Assembly (NCBI GenBank): GCA_002352105.1
Contig: DEHV01000017.1
Location: 40,950-100,137 of the forward strand
DNA length: 59,188 bases
From: Chitinophagaceae bacterium UBA2791
GTDB taxonomy: Bacteria > Bacteroidota > Bacteroidia > Chitinophagales > Chitinophagaceae
Direction of reading: 5' to 3'
Shown: positions 42,940-51,787 of the stretch, one piece after another
Position numbering within the stretch: position 1 is the first letter of the stretch
How the letters are laid out: every line of letters begins with the position of its first letter
Notes under the pieces: model-generated
The model's input: the letters and a program-made list of their open reading frames with translations, nothing else
What the model was told of the DNA's origin: nothing
The model's database searches: none
Program-made: the position numbers and the translations under genes

Positions 42940-44231
42940 TTATTCCATAGTGATTATCACATCGTCCGAGGCTTTCAAGCCCTTGTTATCGGTAACCGTA
43001 AGCCTGAACACATAGGTTCCTTTTACGAGGTTGTTTACCTTAGTCAGCCCGGCGTTGGGGTTGACGATTGTATAAGAGGAAGGTCCGCTTACCTTGGTCC
43101 ATTGAAAAGCAGCTATCCATCCGTCGGGATCGTGAGAGGTCGTTCCGTTAATCTGCGGGAAGTAGTTCCAGGAGAGGGGAATCGTTTGGTCTTCTCCGGC
43201 TTTGGCTACGGGCGCCTGGTTGGCTATGTCGTCGTTGGTCATAATGATGGTCACATCGTCTGTCGCGGTAGCGCCGTTGTTATCGGTAACGGTAAGCCTG
43301 AACACATAAGTGCCTGCTACAAGGTTGTTTATCTTGGTCAGCCCGGCGTTGGGGCTGACGATTGTATAAGAGGAAGGTCCGCTTACCTTGGTCCATTGGA
43401 AGGCCTTGATCCACCCATCGGGGTCGAAAGAAGTCGTTCCGTTAACCTGGGGAAAGTAATTCCAGGACACGGGAATCGTTTGGTCCGCTCCCGCTTTGGC
43501 TACGGGCAATTGGTTGCCATTGCCAGGCGCTGGAAGCGGTGCGGGCGGCACAGGATCATTTACCGGGGGGGCAGAGGATGCTCCGCCTGACGATGAAGTA
43601 GATTTATCATCAACCATAGTAATGGTTACATCGTCTGTGGAAGTCGCGCCGCTGTTGTCGGTAACGGTGAGCCTGAACACATAAGTGCCTGCTACAAGGT
43701 TGTTCAGCTTAGTCAATCCGGCGTTGGGGCTGACAATGGTATACTGCGAGGGTCCGCTTACCTTGGTCCATTGGAAGGCCTTGATCCATCCGTCGGGGTC
43801 GGTAGAGGTTGTGCCGTTGATCTGGGGGAAGTAGTTCCAGGACATCGGAATAGTCCGGTCTTCTCCCGCTCTGGCTATCGGCGCCTTGTTGCCGGGGACA
43901 GGATTGGTGGTGCCTCCTCCATCGGATGGCGGAGTACTACCGTTATCATTAACCATGGTAATGGTTACATCGTCTGTCGCGGTAGCGCCGCTGTTGTCGG
44001 TAACGGTGAGCCTGAATACATAGACTCCTGCCACGAGTTTGTCCAGCTTAGTCTGTCCGGCATCGGGGCTGACAATGGTATACTGCGAGGGACCGCTTAC
44101 CTTGCTCCAGTGGAAGGATTTGATCCATCCGTCGGGGTCGGTAGAAGTTGTTCCGTTGACCTTGGGGAAGTAGTTCCAGGATAGGGGAATAGTCTGATCT
44201 TCTCCTGCTTTGGCTACCGGCGGCTTGTTGC
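42940..44231 (-). repeat. Four tandem PKD-like coding repeats
   Basis: Approximate units: 43951-44231, 43609-43899, 43239-43518 and 42940-43225. They share long identical DNA stretches (for example the segment encoding SWNYFP and the one encoding TKVSGPS), so they arose by recent duplication or are kept alike by gene conversion. Linkers between them are rich in Pro, Gly, Ser and Thr. Confidence 0.85.
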
Positions 44232-45162
44232 CACTAGCGGGCGGCGTTGGGGCCGGCGGATTGTTTGCAGGAGGAGGAGTAGTTACTCCGCTTCTTTTAT
44301 ACTTAAGCATCCATTCATAGACATTGTAACCGTCTACCCTGGTATTGGGATCAAATGCCCTTGCCCAGGTGCCATTATGCGATTCGTTTGTCCATTCTGT
44401 TAATTTAATATTTGCCGCGTTGGCAGAATTATAGTTTTTGGTCCAGTTAACCCAATCCCTTGCCCATTGGATGGGAACCAGCACATCGGCTTTTGAACTG
44501 ATGGTCCAGAAAGGTAAATTTTTAGAGGCAAGGCTTTGCGCCTTAGCTGTGGAAGGGCTGGATCCGGCGCAAACAGGCACGGCTGCGGCTATGTTTTGCC
44601 CGTATACGACAGAATAGTCGAAAGTGGAGCCTCCGCCCATACTTAATCCGGCGACATATATCCTCGACCGGTCAACCCTGTATTTGTTTACGGCGTAATC
44701 GATCACATCCTGCATATTTGCCGCTGAAGGCCGCGCTTTGAACTGGGGCGATATGACGATAAAAGAATATTTCGAACCGTTAACCGTAAATTCCGGGGGG
44801 AAGGTCTTGTTACTGAGGTGTTTGGGAAGCCCGCAGCAATTAATCTTGGTGACGCCGCCACTACCCAGTTCTCCAATGCCGTGTATAAACAGGATCATTG
44901 GGTAACTTTTGGTCGTAAGGTGGTATCTTGCCGGAAGGCTTTCTAAATAACCTGCAACATTTGAATTTACATTTGTAGTGATGGCGGTGTGGATCGGCGG
45001 CGCGGTTTCAGGGACGTCGTTGGGGTTGGTTGCCGACGCTGTTGTGGCTAAGTCGCTTTGAGCAACCTGCTCTTCTACCGGGTCTACAATATCTTTTTGA
45101 CAGGAAGAAAAGAGAAACAACATCACTGCTACACCTGCGAGCGCTTGCAATTTAGCATTCAT
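42940..45162 (-). CDS. Secreted lipoprotein esterase with four PKD-like repeats
   Basis: 740 residues from the ATG at 45162; a longer open frame reaches 45546 but reads unlike protein and lacks a signal. The lipoprotein signal ends FLFSSCQKD (C20). Residues about 55-280 are an alpha/beta-hydrolase of the feruloyl/acetyl-esterase (LpqC/Dienelactone) kind: YPMILFIHGIGELGSGG, nucleophile serine in VAGLSMGGGS, acid in SSKADVLVP, His in NESHNGTWA. Four near-identical beta-sandwich repeats of about 90 residues follow, each GEDQTIPLSWNYFP ... TDPDGWI ... LTVTDNSGAT, separated by Pro-rich linkers. Such repeats (PKD/K319L type) extend the enzyme or bind polysaccharide. Surface-exposed role in polysaccharide degradation is likely. 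Confidence 0.88.
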   Translation of the reverse strand: MNAKLQALAGVAVMLFLFSSCQKDIVDPVEEQVAQSDLATTASATNPNDVPETAPPIHTAITTNVNSNVAGYLESLPARYHLTTKSYPMILFIHGIGELGSGGVTKINCCGLPKHLSNKTFPPEFTVNGSKYSFIVISPQFKARPSAANMQDVIDYAVNKYRVDRSRIYVAGLSMGGGSTFDYSVVYGQNIAAAVPVCAGSSPSTAKAQSLASKNLPFWTISSKADVLVPIQWARDWVNWTKNYNSANAANIKLTEWTNESHNGTWARAFDPNTRVDGYNVYEWMLKYKRSGVTTPPPANNPPAPTPPASGNKPPVAKAGEDQTIPLSWNYFPKVNGTTSTDPDGWIKSFHWSKVSGPSQYTIVSPDAGQTKLDKLVAGVYVFRLTVTDNSGATATDDVTITMVNDNGSTPPSDGGGTTNPVPGNKAPIARAGEDRTIPMSWNYFPQINGTTSTDPDGWIKAFQWTKVSGPSQYTIVSPNAGLTKLNNLVAGTYVFRLTVTDNSGATSTDDVTITMVDDKSTSSSGGASSAPPVNDPVPPAPLPAPGNGNQLPVAKAGADQTIPVSWNYFPQVNGTTSFDPDGWIKAFQWTKVSGPSSYTIVSPNAGLTKINNLVAGTYVFRLTVTDNNGATATDDVTIIMTNDDIANQAPVAKAGEDQTIPLSWNYFPQINGTTSHDPDGWIAAFQWTKVSGPSSYTIVNPNAGLTKVNNLVKGTYVFRLTVTDNKGLKASDDVIITME

Positions 45163-45699
45163 TGGATTAAGAAATTTTAGAAATTGGAAAAGTAAATTAA
45201 TCATCCCCACAAAGCGAAAATGGCGCCATAAATTAATTGTTGAATCCTGGAAACAATTTGGGGAAAAAAACGGCTGATTGCAGATCCGGCGGATATTTTC
45301 AGGGACCTGACAGTCGCACGCTTCAATCAAAATATGAAGCCTTCTCCTAAAGTTTACATCAACAAAGCGTTTGGGTAAAATCGCCTTTCCCTTTAATGCC
45401 GCTTGTCTCTGGTTCTTCGATCTTGAAAACGTTATCCTGTAACGTAAAATGGGCAAAACATACGTATATTGGTCTTTCTTAGCATTCCGGCTAAAATCAT
45501 AAAAGCAACCCGTTGGCGAAGGATTTGAAACTTTTATGTAAAACATTGATTGCTAATTGATTTAAATATTTTTAAAGACATGGCCGGTACTTTGAGATCT
45601 GTTGTTGCCGCAGCAGTTTTTAAAGAATGCTTGATATGGATTAATTTTTTTGAGATTTTCTGAATTTTTTTTCGTTAACCAATCTCTTGTTTGTTCTTT
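45163..45699. other. Divergent intergenic region
   Basis: 537 bases between the esterase and the beta-helix gene, A/T-rich after 45540. It contains the long leader of the esterase gene and runs of T just before the beta-helix start. No RNA or repeat recognised; no confident promoter. Confidence 0.5.
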
Positions 45700-46956
45700 A
45701 TGAAGAAAATTGAGTTGTTTTTTGTTTTAATGATGGTTTTCTTTAATGTTTCCGCTCAAAACATTAAAAAAAATAATAATGAATCGTATGCTCCGGATGG
45801 AAGGGTTTGGGAGATCCGTCCGGGTCAGGATTATTCCGCTATTCTGGATTCCCTGAAGCCAGGCGATCAACTTGCGTTCCATGAGGGGGAGTATGATGGA
45901 AGAGTTGTGGTGAAGGTATCGGGATTGCCGGGCAAGCCAATTGTGATCAGGGGTTACGGTAATGGCGAAAAAAGGCCGGTATTGACATATAAGGAAAACA
46001 AGGGAAATTTACTTCAGGTAAACGGCGATTACCTGATCTTTGATTACCTGGAATTCCGCTCCCTGCGTACCTATGCGATAAGGATCGGGTTGCGGGATGA
46101 TGGCCGCCAGGATGTGACCATTAAGAATTGCCTGTTTTATGAATGCGGGGGCGGGTCTATCAGCGCCAATGCGCCTGCAACCGCCTATAAGAACATCCAT
46201 ATTATTGATAATTATTTTATAGGTCCTAAAACAACGCCGGTTTATATCGGCGATCATAGCGGGGCAGGTGCGATCGAGCATTTTGTTTTCAGGGGGAACG
46301 TGATCGACGGTTCGCAGAACGACGGACGGGAAGGGACAACCGGCTATGGCATTCAGCTAAAGCTCAACGTGATCAAAAGCATTATTGAGAATAATTTCAT
46401 CACCGGCACAAAGGGTCCCGGGATCATGGTTTATGGAGCAACCGATCCTGATCCCGCCAATGCGAACATTGTAAAAAACAATATTGTTGTGGGTTCGCGG
46501 AGGGATGGCGGCATTGTGGTTGGCGGCGGGCCTTCGGAGGTCCGGAATAACCTGCTTATTGGATGTAATGCGGGCGTTGCCATAGAAAACTACGCTGGCA
46601 GGGGGCTGCTAAACAATATTATCATAACGGGAAATACGGCAGTCCTGAGCAAAAGGTATAATATAGCGCTCGGTTCTGCGCCATCCGCTACTGTGCAGCG
46701 CAATGTTTCCATTGCTTTGGCCGGCGCTAAGGATTTTACCGGAGATCCGCGCGATAGCGATAAGAACCAGGTCGTTCCTTCTTCGCCCTCTTTTGAAGAA
46801 ACAGTTGCGGGCGTAATGAACATCATCCCTGAAAAGAAGAATCTCGACAAGATCTGGCGCCGGCTGGCAAAAGATGCTCCATTGACTAAAAAGAAAACTA
46901 CAAAACTGATAAATTTGCTGACTCAACACGCGATTCCGGTTAAAGTTAGTCATTGA
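45700..46956 (+). CDS. Secreted right-handed beta-helix protein
   Basis: 418 residues from ATG 45700; an in-frame TTG nine bases upstream is less likely. Signal peptide about 1-20 (MVFFNVSAQ). The body shows the stacked-coil pattern of polysaccharide lyases and chondroitinase-B-like proteins: ITGTKGPGIMVYGA, NNIVVGSRRDGGIVVGGG, NNIIITGNTAVLS. Early segments (GDQLAFHEGEYDGRVVVKVS, GKPIVIRGYGNGEKRPVLTY) are common in right-handed beta-helix proteins with lyase or isomerase roles. No metal-binding or catalytic residues could be picked out. Likely acts on acidic or complex polysaccharide outside the cell. Confidence 0.82.
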   Translation: MKKIELFFVLMMVFFNVSAQNIKKNNNESYAPDGRVWEIRPGQDYSAILDSLKPGDQLAFHEGEYDGRVVVKVSGLPGKPIVIRGYGNGEKRPVLTYKENKGNLLQVNGDYLIFDYLEFRSLRTYAIRIGLRDDGRQDVTIKNCLFYECGGGSISANAPATAYKNIHIIDNYFIGPKTTPVYIGDHSGAGAIEHFVFRGNVIDGSQNDGREGTTGYGIQLKLNVIKSIIENNFITGTKGPGIMVYGATDPDPANANIVKNNIVVGSRRDGGIVVGGGPSEVRNNLLIGCNAGVAIENYAGRGLLNNIIITGNTAVLSKRYNIALGSAPSATVQRNVSIALAGAKDFTGDPRDSDKNQVVPSSPSFEETVAGVMNIIPEKKNLDKIWRRLAKDAPLTKKKTTKLINLLTQHAIPVKVSH

Positions 46957-47025
46957 GCGATCTTTCTTGAAACGCGCTTGATATATGTATATTTTTAATA
47001 TTTACTTTCTAAATAGTTCTGTAAC

Positions 47026-49266
47026 GTGACCATTAAGTATCCGGCCCTTCTCGGTCTTTCAATCTGTTTGATGGCGGGCTGTCGCAACCCCTCTTTTGAA
47101 GAGCCCCGGGTTTCTTTTGATTCTTATACCGTTGAAGACGGGTTTGAACTGCAGCTTGTCGCTGCGGAACCGATGATCGAGGCCCCGGTGACGCTGGATT
47201 TCGATGATCGTGGCCGGATATGGGTAGTAGAAATGCGCGCATACATGCCGAACCTGGAAGGCGTTGGCGAAGACGCGCCGACAGGGCGCATTACCATATT
47301 GGAAGACCTGGATAAGGATGGGGTGGCGGATCATTCCAGGGTATTCATCGACAGCCTGGTGCTGCCAAGGGCCATCGCCCATGTTTACGGCGGCTTGTTG
47401 TATGCGGAGCCGCCCAATCTGTGGTTCGTGGAGATAGACAATGATAAGCCGGGGAAAAGAACATTGGTCGACTCTTTGTATTCTGATGGAGGCAATGTGG
47501 AAATGCAGCCTAACGGGTTGGTCATGAATATTGACAACTGGATATATAGCGCTAAATCGAATTACCGGTATCAGCGTAAGAACGGGCAGTGGATAAAAGA
47601 GCATACCTCGGTGCGCGGTCAATGGGGGATCTCGCAGGATAACTTCGGCCGCCTGTATTATAATAATAATACGGTTCAGCTTATCGGCGATTATGCGTTG
47701 CCCAATATGTTCTTACGCAACCCCTATCTCACGCCCAAAGCCGCAGTTGACAAGGTATTGACGCCGGACCAGCGCGTGTATCCCCTGCATCCCACTTCGG
47801 TGAATCGCGGAGGCGAAAAAGGGATATTGAGCAAGGATAGCATACTGCTTGAATTTACGGCGGCCTGCGGGCCCCTGGTCTACCGGGGCGATCAGTTTCC
47901 CGCCGATTACCTGCAAAATGCTTTTACCTGCGAGCCCGAAGGAAACCTGGTCAAGCGCAATGTCCTTTCTTTTGACGGGGTAGAAGTTTCTGCGCGGCAG
48001 GCTTGGGAAAACAAGGAATTTATTGCGTCAACGGATGAATCTTTCCGGCCGGTAAACCTGTCCAACGGGCCCGACGGCGCGCTCTACGTGGCCGACATGC
48101 ATAGGGGAATTATGCAGCACAAAGCATACATCACGCCTTACTACGCCCACCATACCGCCGCTAAAAAACTGGATACCATCCTGGGGATGGGCCGCATTCT
48201 GCGGGTTAAATACAAGGGTAAACCATTGCCGGATATCCCCGCATTTGAAAAAACTTCTGCTTCGGAGCTGGTCGCCCTGCTGGAGCATCAGAACGGCTGG
48301 ATCAGGGATCGCGCACAACAATTATTGATCTTCAGGGGCGACCGTTCGGTGATCCCCTCGCTGGAAAAACTGGCGCTGAACAAGGAGGATGAGATCGCCG
48401 CCCTGCATGCCCTGCATACGCTGAATGGATTGGATGCGCTGTCTTTTGATCTTCTTAAACAATCTATCGCTTCAGGCGGATCCGGCCGTATCGCGCATGC
48501 GCTGGTATTGCTGGAAGGCTACAATACCGGTAAATATGCTGATGGTATGGCGGCTTTATCGGCGGGCCTCATGGCTAAAGGAGATGCATTTATTGACCTC
48601 TATCTGGCCCTGTCGTTGGGGCCCTGGGCCAGCGCGGCCCCCGACACGTTTTTGCCTTTGCTGGCTAAACTGTCGCAGACCTATTCCGGCGATCTTATTT
48701 ACCAGGAGGCAGTAGTAAGCAGCCTGGGCGGCGCGGAAGAAAAATTCCGGGATCGTTTTCAGCTTGCGGCGAATGGCGGCGCGAACGATGTGTTGGATAA
48801 GCTATTGGCGCAGACCATCGCTAACAAAAAAGAAGAGAAGAAAAATTCCATTTTTGCAGAAGTGCTTCCCCTCGACGATACCCGGACAAATGGTATGATC
48901 CTTTTTCGCTCTACCTGCGCCACCTGTCATGGCGTCGATGGGAACGGCATCGAGAACATGGCGCCCCCTTTAAAAGGATCTCATTATGTAAGCGGCTCTG
49001 TGGACAAACTGGGAATGATCATTTTGCACGGGCTCCAGGGGCCCATACATATAAATGGTCAGCTATATGACCTGAAGGGCAGCATGCCGGGGTTTGCAAA
49101 CAATTTTACAGATGAGCAGATCACCGATATCATCCGATACCTGCATAACGCTTTTGTTACCGAACCCAAAAGAGTAACGAAAAAACAAATTCAACAGCTC
49201 AGGAATAAAAGAACGACGCCGCTTACAGAAAAAGAACTGATGGCGATGTCTGAGAACGCCGAATAA
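47026..49266 (+). CDS. Lipoprotein with dehydrogenase-type propeller, HEAT repeats and cytochrome c
   Basis: 746 residues from a GTG start; lipobox LMAGCRN (C19). Residues about 28-400 are the membrane-bound dehydrogenase domain common in Planctomycetes and Bacteroidota (DGFELQLVAAEPMIEAPVTL, FDDRGRIWVVEMRAYMPN, NLSNGPDGALYVADMHRG), a soluble-PQQ-dehydrogenase-like beta-propeller. Residues about 410-590 are alpha-helical HEAT-like. The C-terminal cytochrome c domain (about 625-710) has STCATCHGVDGNG and the likely Met ligand in GSMPGF. It probably oxidises a sugar or alcohol outside the inner membrane and passes electrons to the respiratory chain. The cofactor is not proven by sequence. Confidence 0.83.
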   Translation: MTIKYPALLGLSICLMAGCRNPSFEEPRVSFDSYTVEDGFELQLVAAEPMIEAPVTLDFDDRGRIWVVEMRAYMPNLEGVGEDAPTGRITILEDLDKDGVADHSRVFIDSLVLPRAIAHVYGGLLYAEPPNLWFVEIDNDKPGKRTLVDSLYSDGGNVEMQPNGLVMNIDNWIYSAKSNYRYQRKNGQWIKEHTSVRGQWGISQDNFGRLYYNNNTVQLIGDYALPNMFLRNPYLTPKAAVDKVLTPDQRVYPLHPTSVNRGGEKGILSKDSILLEFTAACGPLVYRGDQFPADYLQNAFTCEPEGNLVKRNVLSFDGVEVSARQAWENKEFIASTDESFRPVNLSNGPDGALYVADMHRGIMQHKAYITPYYAHHTAAKKLDTILGMGRILRVKYKGKPLPDIPAFEKTSASELVALLEHQNGWIRDRAQQLLIFRGDRSVIPSLEKLALNKEDEIAALHALHTLNGLDALSFDLLKQSIASGGSGRIAHALVLLEGYNTGKYADGMAALSAGLMAKGDAFIDLYLALSLGPWASAAPDTFLPLLAKLSQTYSGDLIYQEAVVSSLGGAEEKFRDRFQLAANGGANDVLDKLLAQTIANKKEEKKNSIFAEVLPLDDTRTNGMILFRSTCATCHGVDGNGIENMAPPLKGSHYVSGSVDKLGMIILHGLQGPIHINGQLYDLKGSMPGFANNFTDEQITDIIRYLHNAFVTEPKRVTKKQIQQLRNKRTTPLTEKELMAMSENAE

Positions 49267-49343
49267 ATCCAACGCCGTTTCGCGGTTCGTTGTTTTTTTA
49301 TTCGGGATATTTGTTAGGTAAGCATACTTAAAATTATAGAAAG

Positions 49344-50309
49344 ATGAAGGGACTATTCTCCAATACCGCTATCAGCAGGTTTTTTTTCCTATCGGGCATT
49401 TTCTTGTTGTTTATTGCCGCTCCAACCCTTGGACAGGCGCTAACGGCGGAGAAATCTTCAGAGGGGATCGAGGTATCAGAAAATGGAAAGAAGATCTTGT
49501 TTTTTCAGACGGCCCCAAAATCGTTGAATGGAAAATATGAAAGAGCCGGTTATGTGCATCCCCTATACAGCCTGAATGGAAAGGTAATTTCCGAGGACAT
49601 GCCTGCAGATCATCCCCATCATCACGGCATTTTCTGGGCCTGGCACCAGATCATACTGAACGGCAAATTCGTAGCGGATGGCTGGACATCCAAGGATATT
49701 TCCTGGAAGCCCACAAAGGTAGATTGGAAAAAAAGCAAAGGGGCCGGTACGATCCGCGCGGAACTGGCATGGAACCTGAAGTCCGCCGATGCGCCGCCTC
49801 GATCGATCGTAAAAGAGAATACCCTTATAACCATATTCAAAGAAACGGACGGGTACCGGATCATTGATTTTGATATACGCCTGAAGGCCTTGGTAGACGG
49901 ACTGGAGATCGGCGGCTCGGATAATGTCTGGGGATATGGAGGGTTCAGCCCGCGGCTGACCGTTCCGAAAGACCTTTCTTTTACCTGGGATAATAAACCG
50001 TTGTATCCCCCCCAACCCGTCAACACTGGCGTCTATGCGTCCTGGGTAGACTTCAGGGGCTCTTTTGAAGGCGAACCGGGAGCAGTAAGCGGAGTGGCGG
50101 TGTTTCCCAAACATCCGCGGCGGGATGAACCGGTATCCTGGATACTCAACCTGAAGTCAAGCATGCAAAACGTCCGCTATCCCGGGAGAACGCCCATCCC
50201 CCTGTCCCGGAAAGGATTGCGCTTACAGTATCGCGTTATTGTTCACGACGGGAAGTTGTCAAATGAAACGTTGGTCCGTTTATACGAACAATACATGCAG
50301 TTGAAATGA
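49344..50309 (+). CDS. DUF6807 (PmoA-like) secreted protein
   Basis: 321 residues. Signal peptide about 1-30 (LLFIAAPTLGQ). The motif YVHPLYSLNGKVISED followed by ADHPHHHGIFWAWHQ (about residues 67-95) marks the DUF6807 family, often mis-labelled methane oxygenase PmoA. Its histidine cluster suggests a metal site; a later DNVWGYGGFSPR and a C-terminal YRVIVHDG fit the galactose-mutarotase-like sandwich of the family. It follows the dehydrogenase lipoprotein by 77 bases on the same strand. A second member is encoded at 58779. The enzymatic role is not established. Confidence 0.82.
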   Translation: MKGLFSNTAISRFFFLSGIFLLFIAAPTLGQALTAEKSSEGIEVSENGKKILFFQTAPKSLNGKYERAGYVHPLYSLNGKVISEDMPADHPHHHGIFWAWHQIILNGKFVADGWTSKDISWKPTKVDWKKSKGAGTIRAELAWNLKSADAPPRSIVKENTLITIFKETDGYRIIDFDIRLKALVDGLEIGGSDNVWGYGGFSPRLTVPKDLSFTWDNKPLYPPQPVNTGVYASWVDFRGSFEGEPGAVSGVAVFPKHPRRDEPVSWILNLKSSMQNVRYPGRTPIPLSRKGLRLQYRVIVHDGKLSNETLVRLYEQYMQLK

Positions 50310-50461
50310 TCATGCGTCATATTGCGCAGAACTGAAGCCTGAATATTATAATCTGATTCCTGTATGGTCAAGCGGAAAGTTTTCGGTAAACTTAGTGTTA
50401 GCGCGACTTTACGTATGCAAAATAGGCTTTATCGTTTTAGCGAGATGACGATGTCGGCTTT

Positions 50462-51037
50462 TCAGACGATCTCCTGCCGGATGCCGGCATCAGTTGTTTT
50501 CTCTGTGCTAAAATACCTGGTCGATAGCGTCAGGTTTTCGCCTTCGATCTTAAACCGGTAACCCAACGGTTCCGCCGGAGCGCTGAGTCCCCCCGAGACA
50601 ACAAATCCTTCCGGGAAATACAATGAATCGGCAGTAACTACTTTGTAGGAGGCGGTGGAATTGGTAGGTGGAATGGATATATTAAAGGGCGCTTCGAATT
50701 CGTCAACAAGGACCTCATTTTCATAATACTCTGCATACCCGGTAGTAGATACATCATAAGAAACGCCTGTGGAAATCGTTTTTGTATCTTCAAACCTGAT
50801 ATTCCCCTGCATATTGGCAGATGTGTACTCCGACCGGGTAATTGATTTTACGGATTCTACGCCGTCGGTTAATTCATCGATCACCTCGGTTTTCGCGCTT
50901 AGGGAAACCATTTTCCAATCGCCCAAAAGCGCATTGGCCCTGGGGTCGTCCTGTTCATCGAAACTTAGTTCTTTCTGGCAGGATGAAAAAATAAATAAAA
51001 ACAGAATAACAAAATAGCTGGCAGTTAATTTTCTCAT
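50462..51037 (-). CDS. Small lipoprotein, lipocalin-like
   Basis: 191 residues. Lipoprotein signal MRKLTASYFVILFLFIFSSC with C20 followed by QKELSFDE. The ATG at 51037 was chosen for this signal; a longer frame upstream is not coding-like. The mature part begins ANALLGDWKMVSLSAKTEV, like the opening strand of Bacteroidota lipocalin-like lipoproteins, then about eight beta strands. No cysteine other than the lipidated one. Function unknown; probably outer-membrane anchored. The 152 bases before its 3' end and the 164 after its start hold no gene. Confidence 0.75.
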   Translation of the reverse strand: MRKLTASYFVILFLFIFSSCQKELSFDEQDDPRANALLGDWKMVSLSAKTEVIDELTDGVESVKSITRSEYTSANMQGNIRFEDTKTISTGVSYDVSTTGYAEYYENEVLVDEFEAPFNISIPPTNSTASYKVVTADSLYFPEGFVVSGGLSAPAEPLGYRFKIEGENLTLSTRYFSTEKTTDAGIRQEIV

Positions 51038-51201
51038 GAGCCGGACGTTTAAGGAGATTATCTGTATAACAACAACACTATGCGGTTTATTGTGGATGCG
51101 TTTAATCAATAGCCGAATCTGATATTTAGAAAAGAAGGCAATGCCGAAAAGCCGCAATATCCGGTTGCAGGAGCGGCCTTCCGGCATTATTTGATTAATG
51201 G

Positions 51202-51528
51202 CTATTCTTCTTCTATAGAGGCATCCGGCGCATTTTTCTTGACCGACTCAATACCGTTATCGCGGCCTGCTTCAGCCTCATACATCTGGCTTTTGCCAAT
51301 CACCTGGCCATTGGTCGCTTTCAGGTTAAAGTAGAATTTACCATTGGCCGCGGTCAGCCGTTCAAACCGGCTATCTTCTTTGGCGTTGGCCTTTACGGAC
51401 TCGATGCCATTGAGTCTCGCCGCAGTAGTGGTATAGCCTTCGCTTGAAAGGATCACCTGGCCATTGTCGGCCTTCAGGTTAAAATAGTACTGACCGTCAT
51501 TTCCTGTTTTAGTAGCAAATTTTCCCAT
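51202..51528 (-). CDS. YegP-family (UPF0339/DUF1508) protein
   Basis: 108 residues, two copies of a 50-residue unit: GQYYFNLKADNGQVILSSEG ... NGIESVKANA and GKFYFNLKATNGQVIGKSQM ... NGIESVKKNA. This is the DUF1508 tandem repeat, a small beta-alpha fold related to the E. coli YegP protein. The ATG at 51528 (MGKFATKTG) is the right start. There is no signal peptide, so it is cytoplasmic. Function unknown. It lies in front of the small lipoprotein gene on the same strand. Confidence 0.9.
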   Translation of the reverse strand: MGKFATKTGNDGQYYFNLKADNGQVILSSEGYTTTAARLNGIESVKANAKEDSRFERLTAANGKFYFNLKATNGQVIGKSQMYEAEAGRDNGIESVKKNAPDASIEEE

Positions 51529-51787
51529 TTGATATTTTTTGGTGTATTCTAAAGTACAATATTTATAGAGAAATTTCAAGGAGTAATTGAAGGGCCGGCC
51601 CTGATAATAATCAGGTTTGCCCGGGCCAATAGAGAAATATGTTTAGCAGATGTTAGTTCGGGTTATGACCGATCGCAATAGATCGTTTTGCCGGTGAAAT
51701 ACCGCGTTCCGGCCGGGCTGACTATATATTATAAATGATTATTTAATTAATTTATTTGCTAACTTCGCGCCCATAAATCTAAATTAT

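Noticed and set aside
45163..45546. N-terminal extension of the esterase gene by 128 codons
   Set aside because: The extension is basic, Cys/Phe-rich and unlike any domain; the internal ATG at 45162 gives a textbook lipoprotein signal.
49344..50309. Particulate methane monooxygenase subunit (PmoA)
   Set aside because: The label arises from a misnamed family; there are no membrane spans like those of real PmoA, and the protein has a signal peptide and a DUF6807 His motif.
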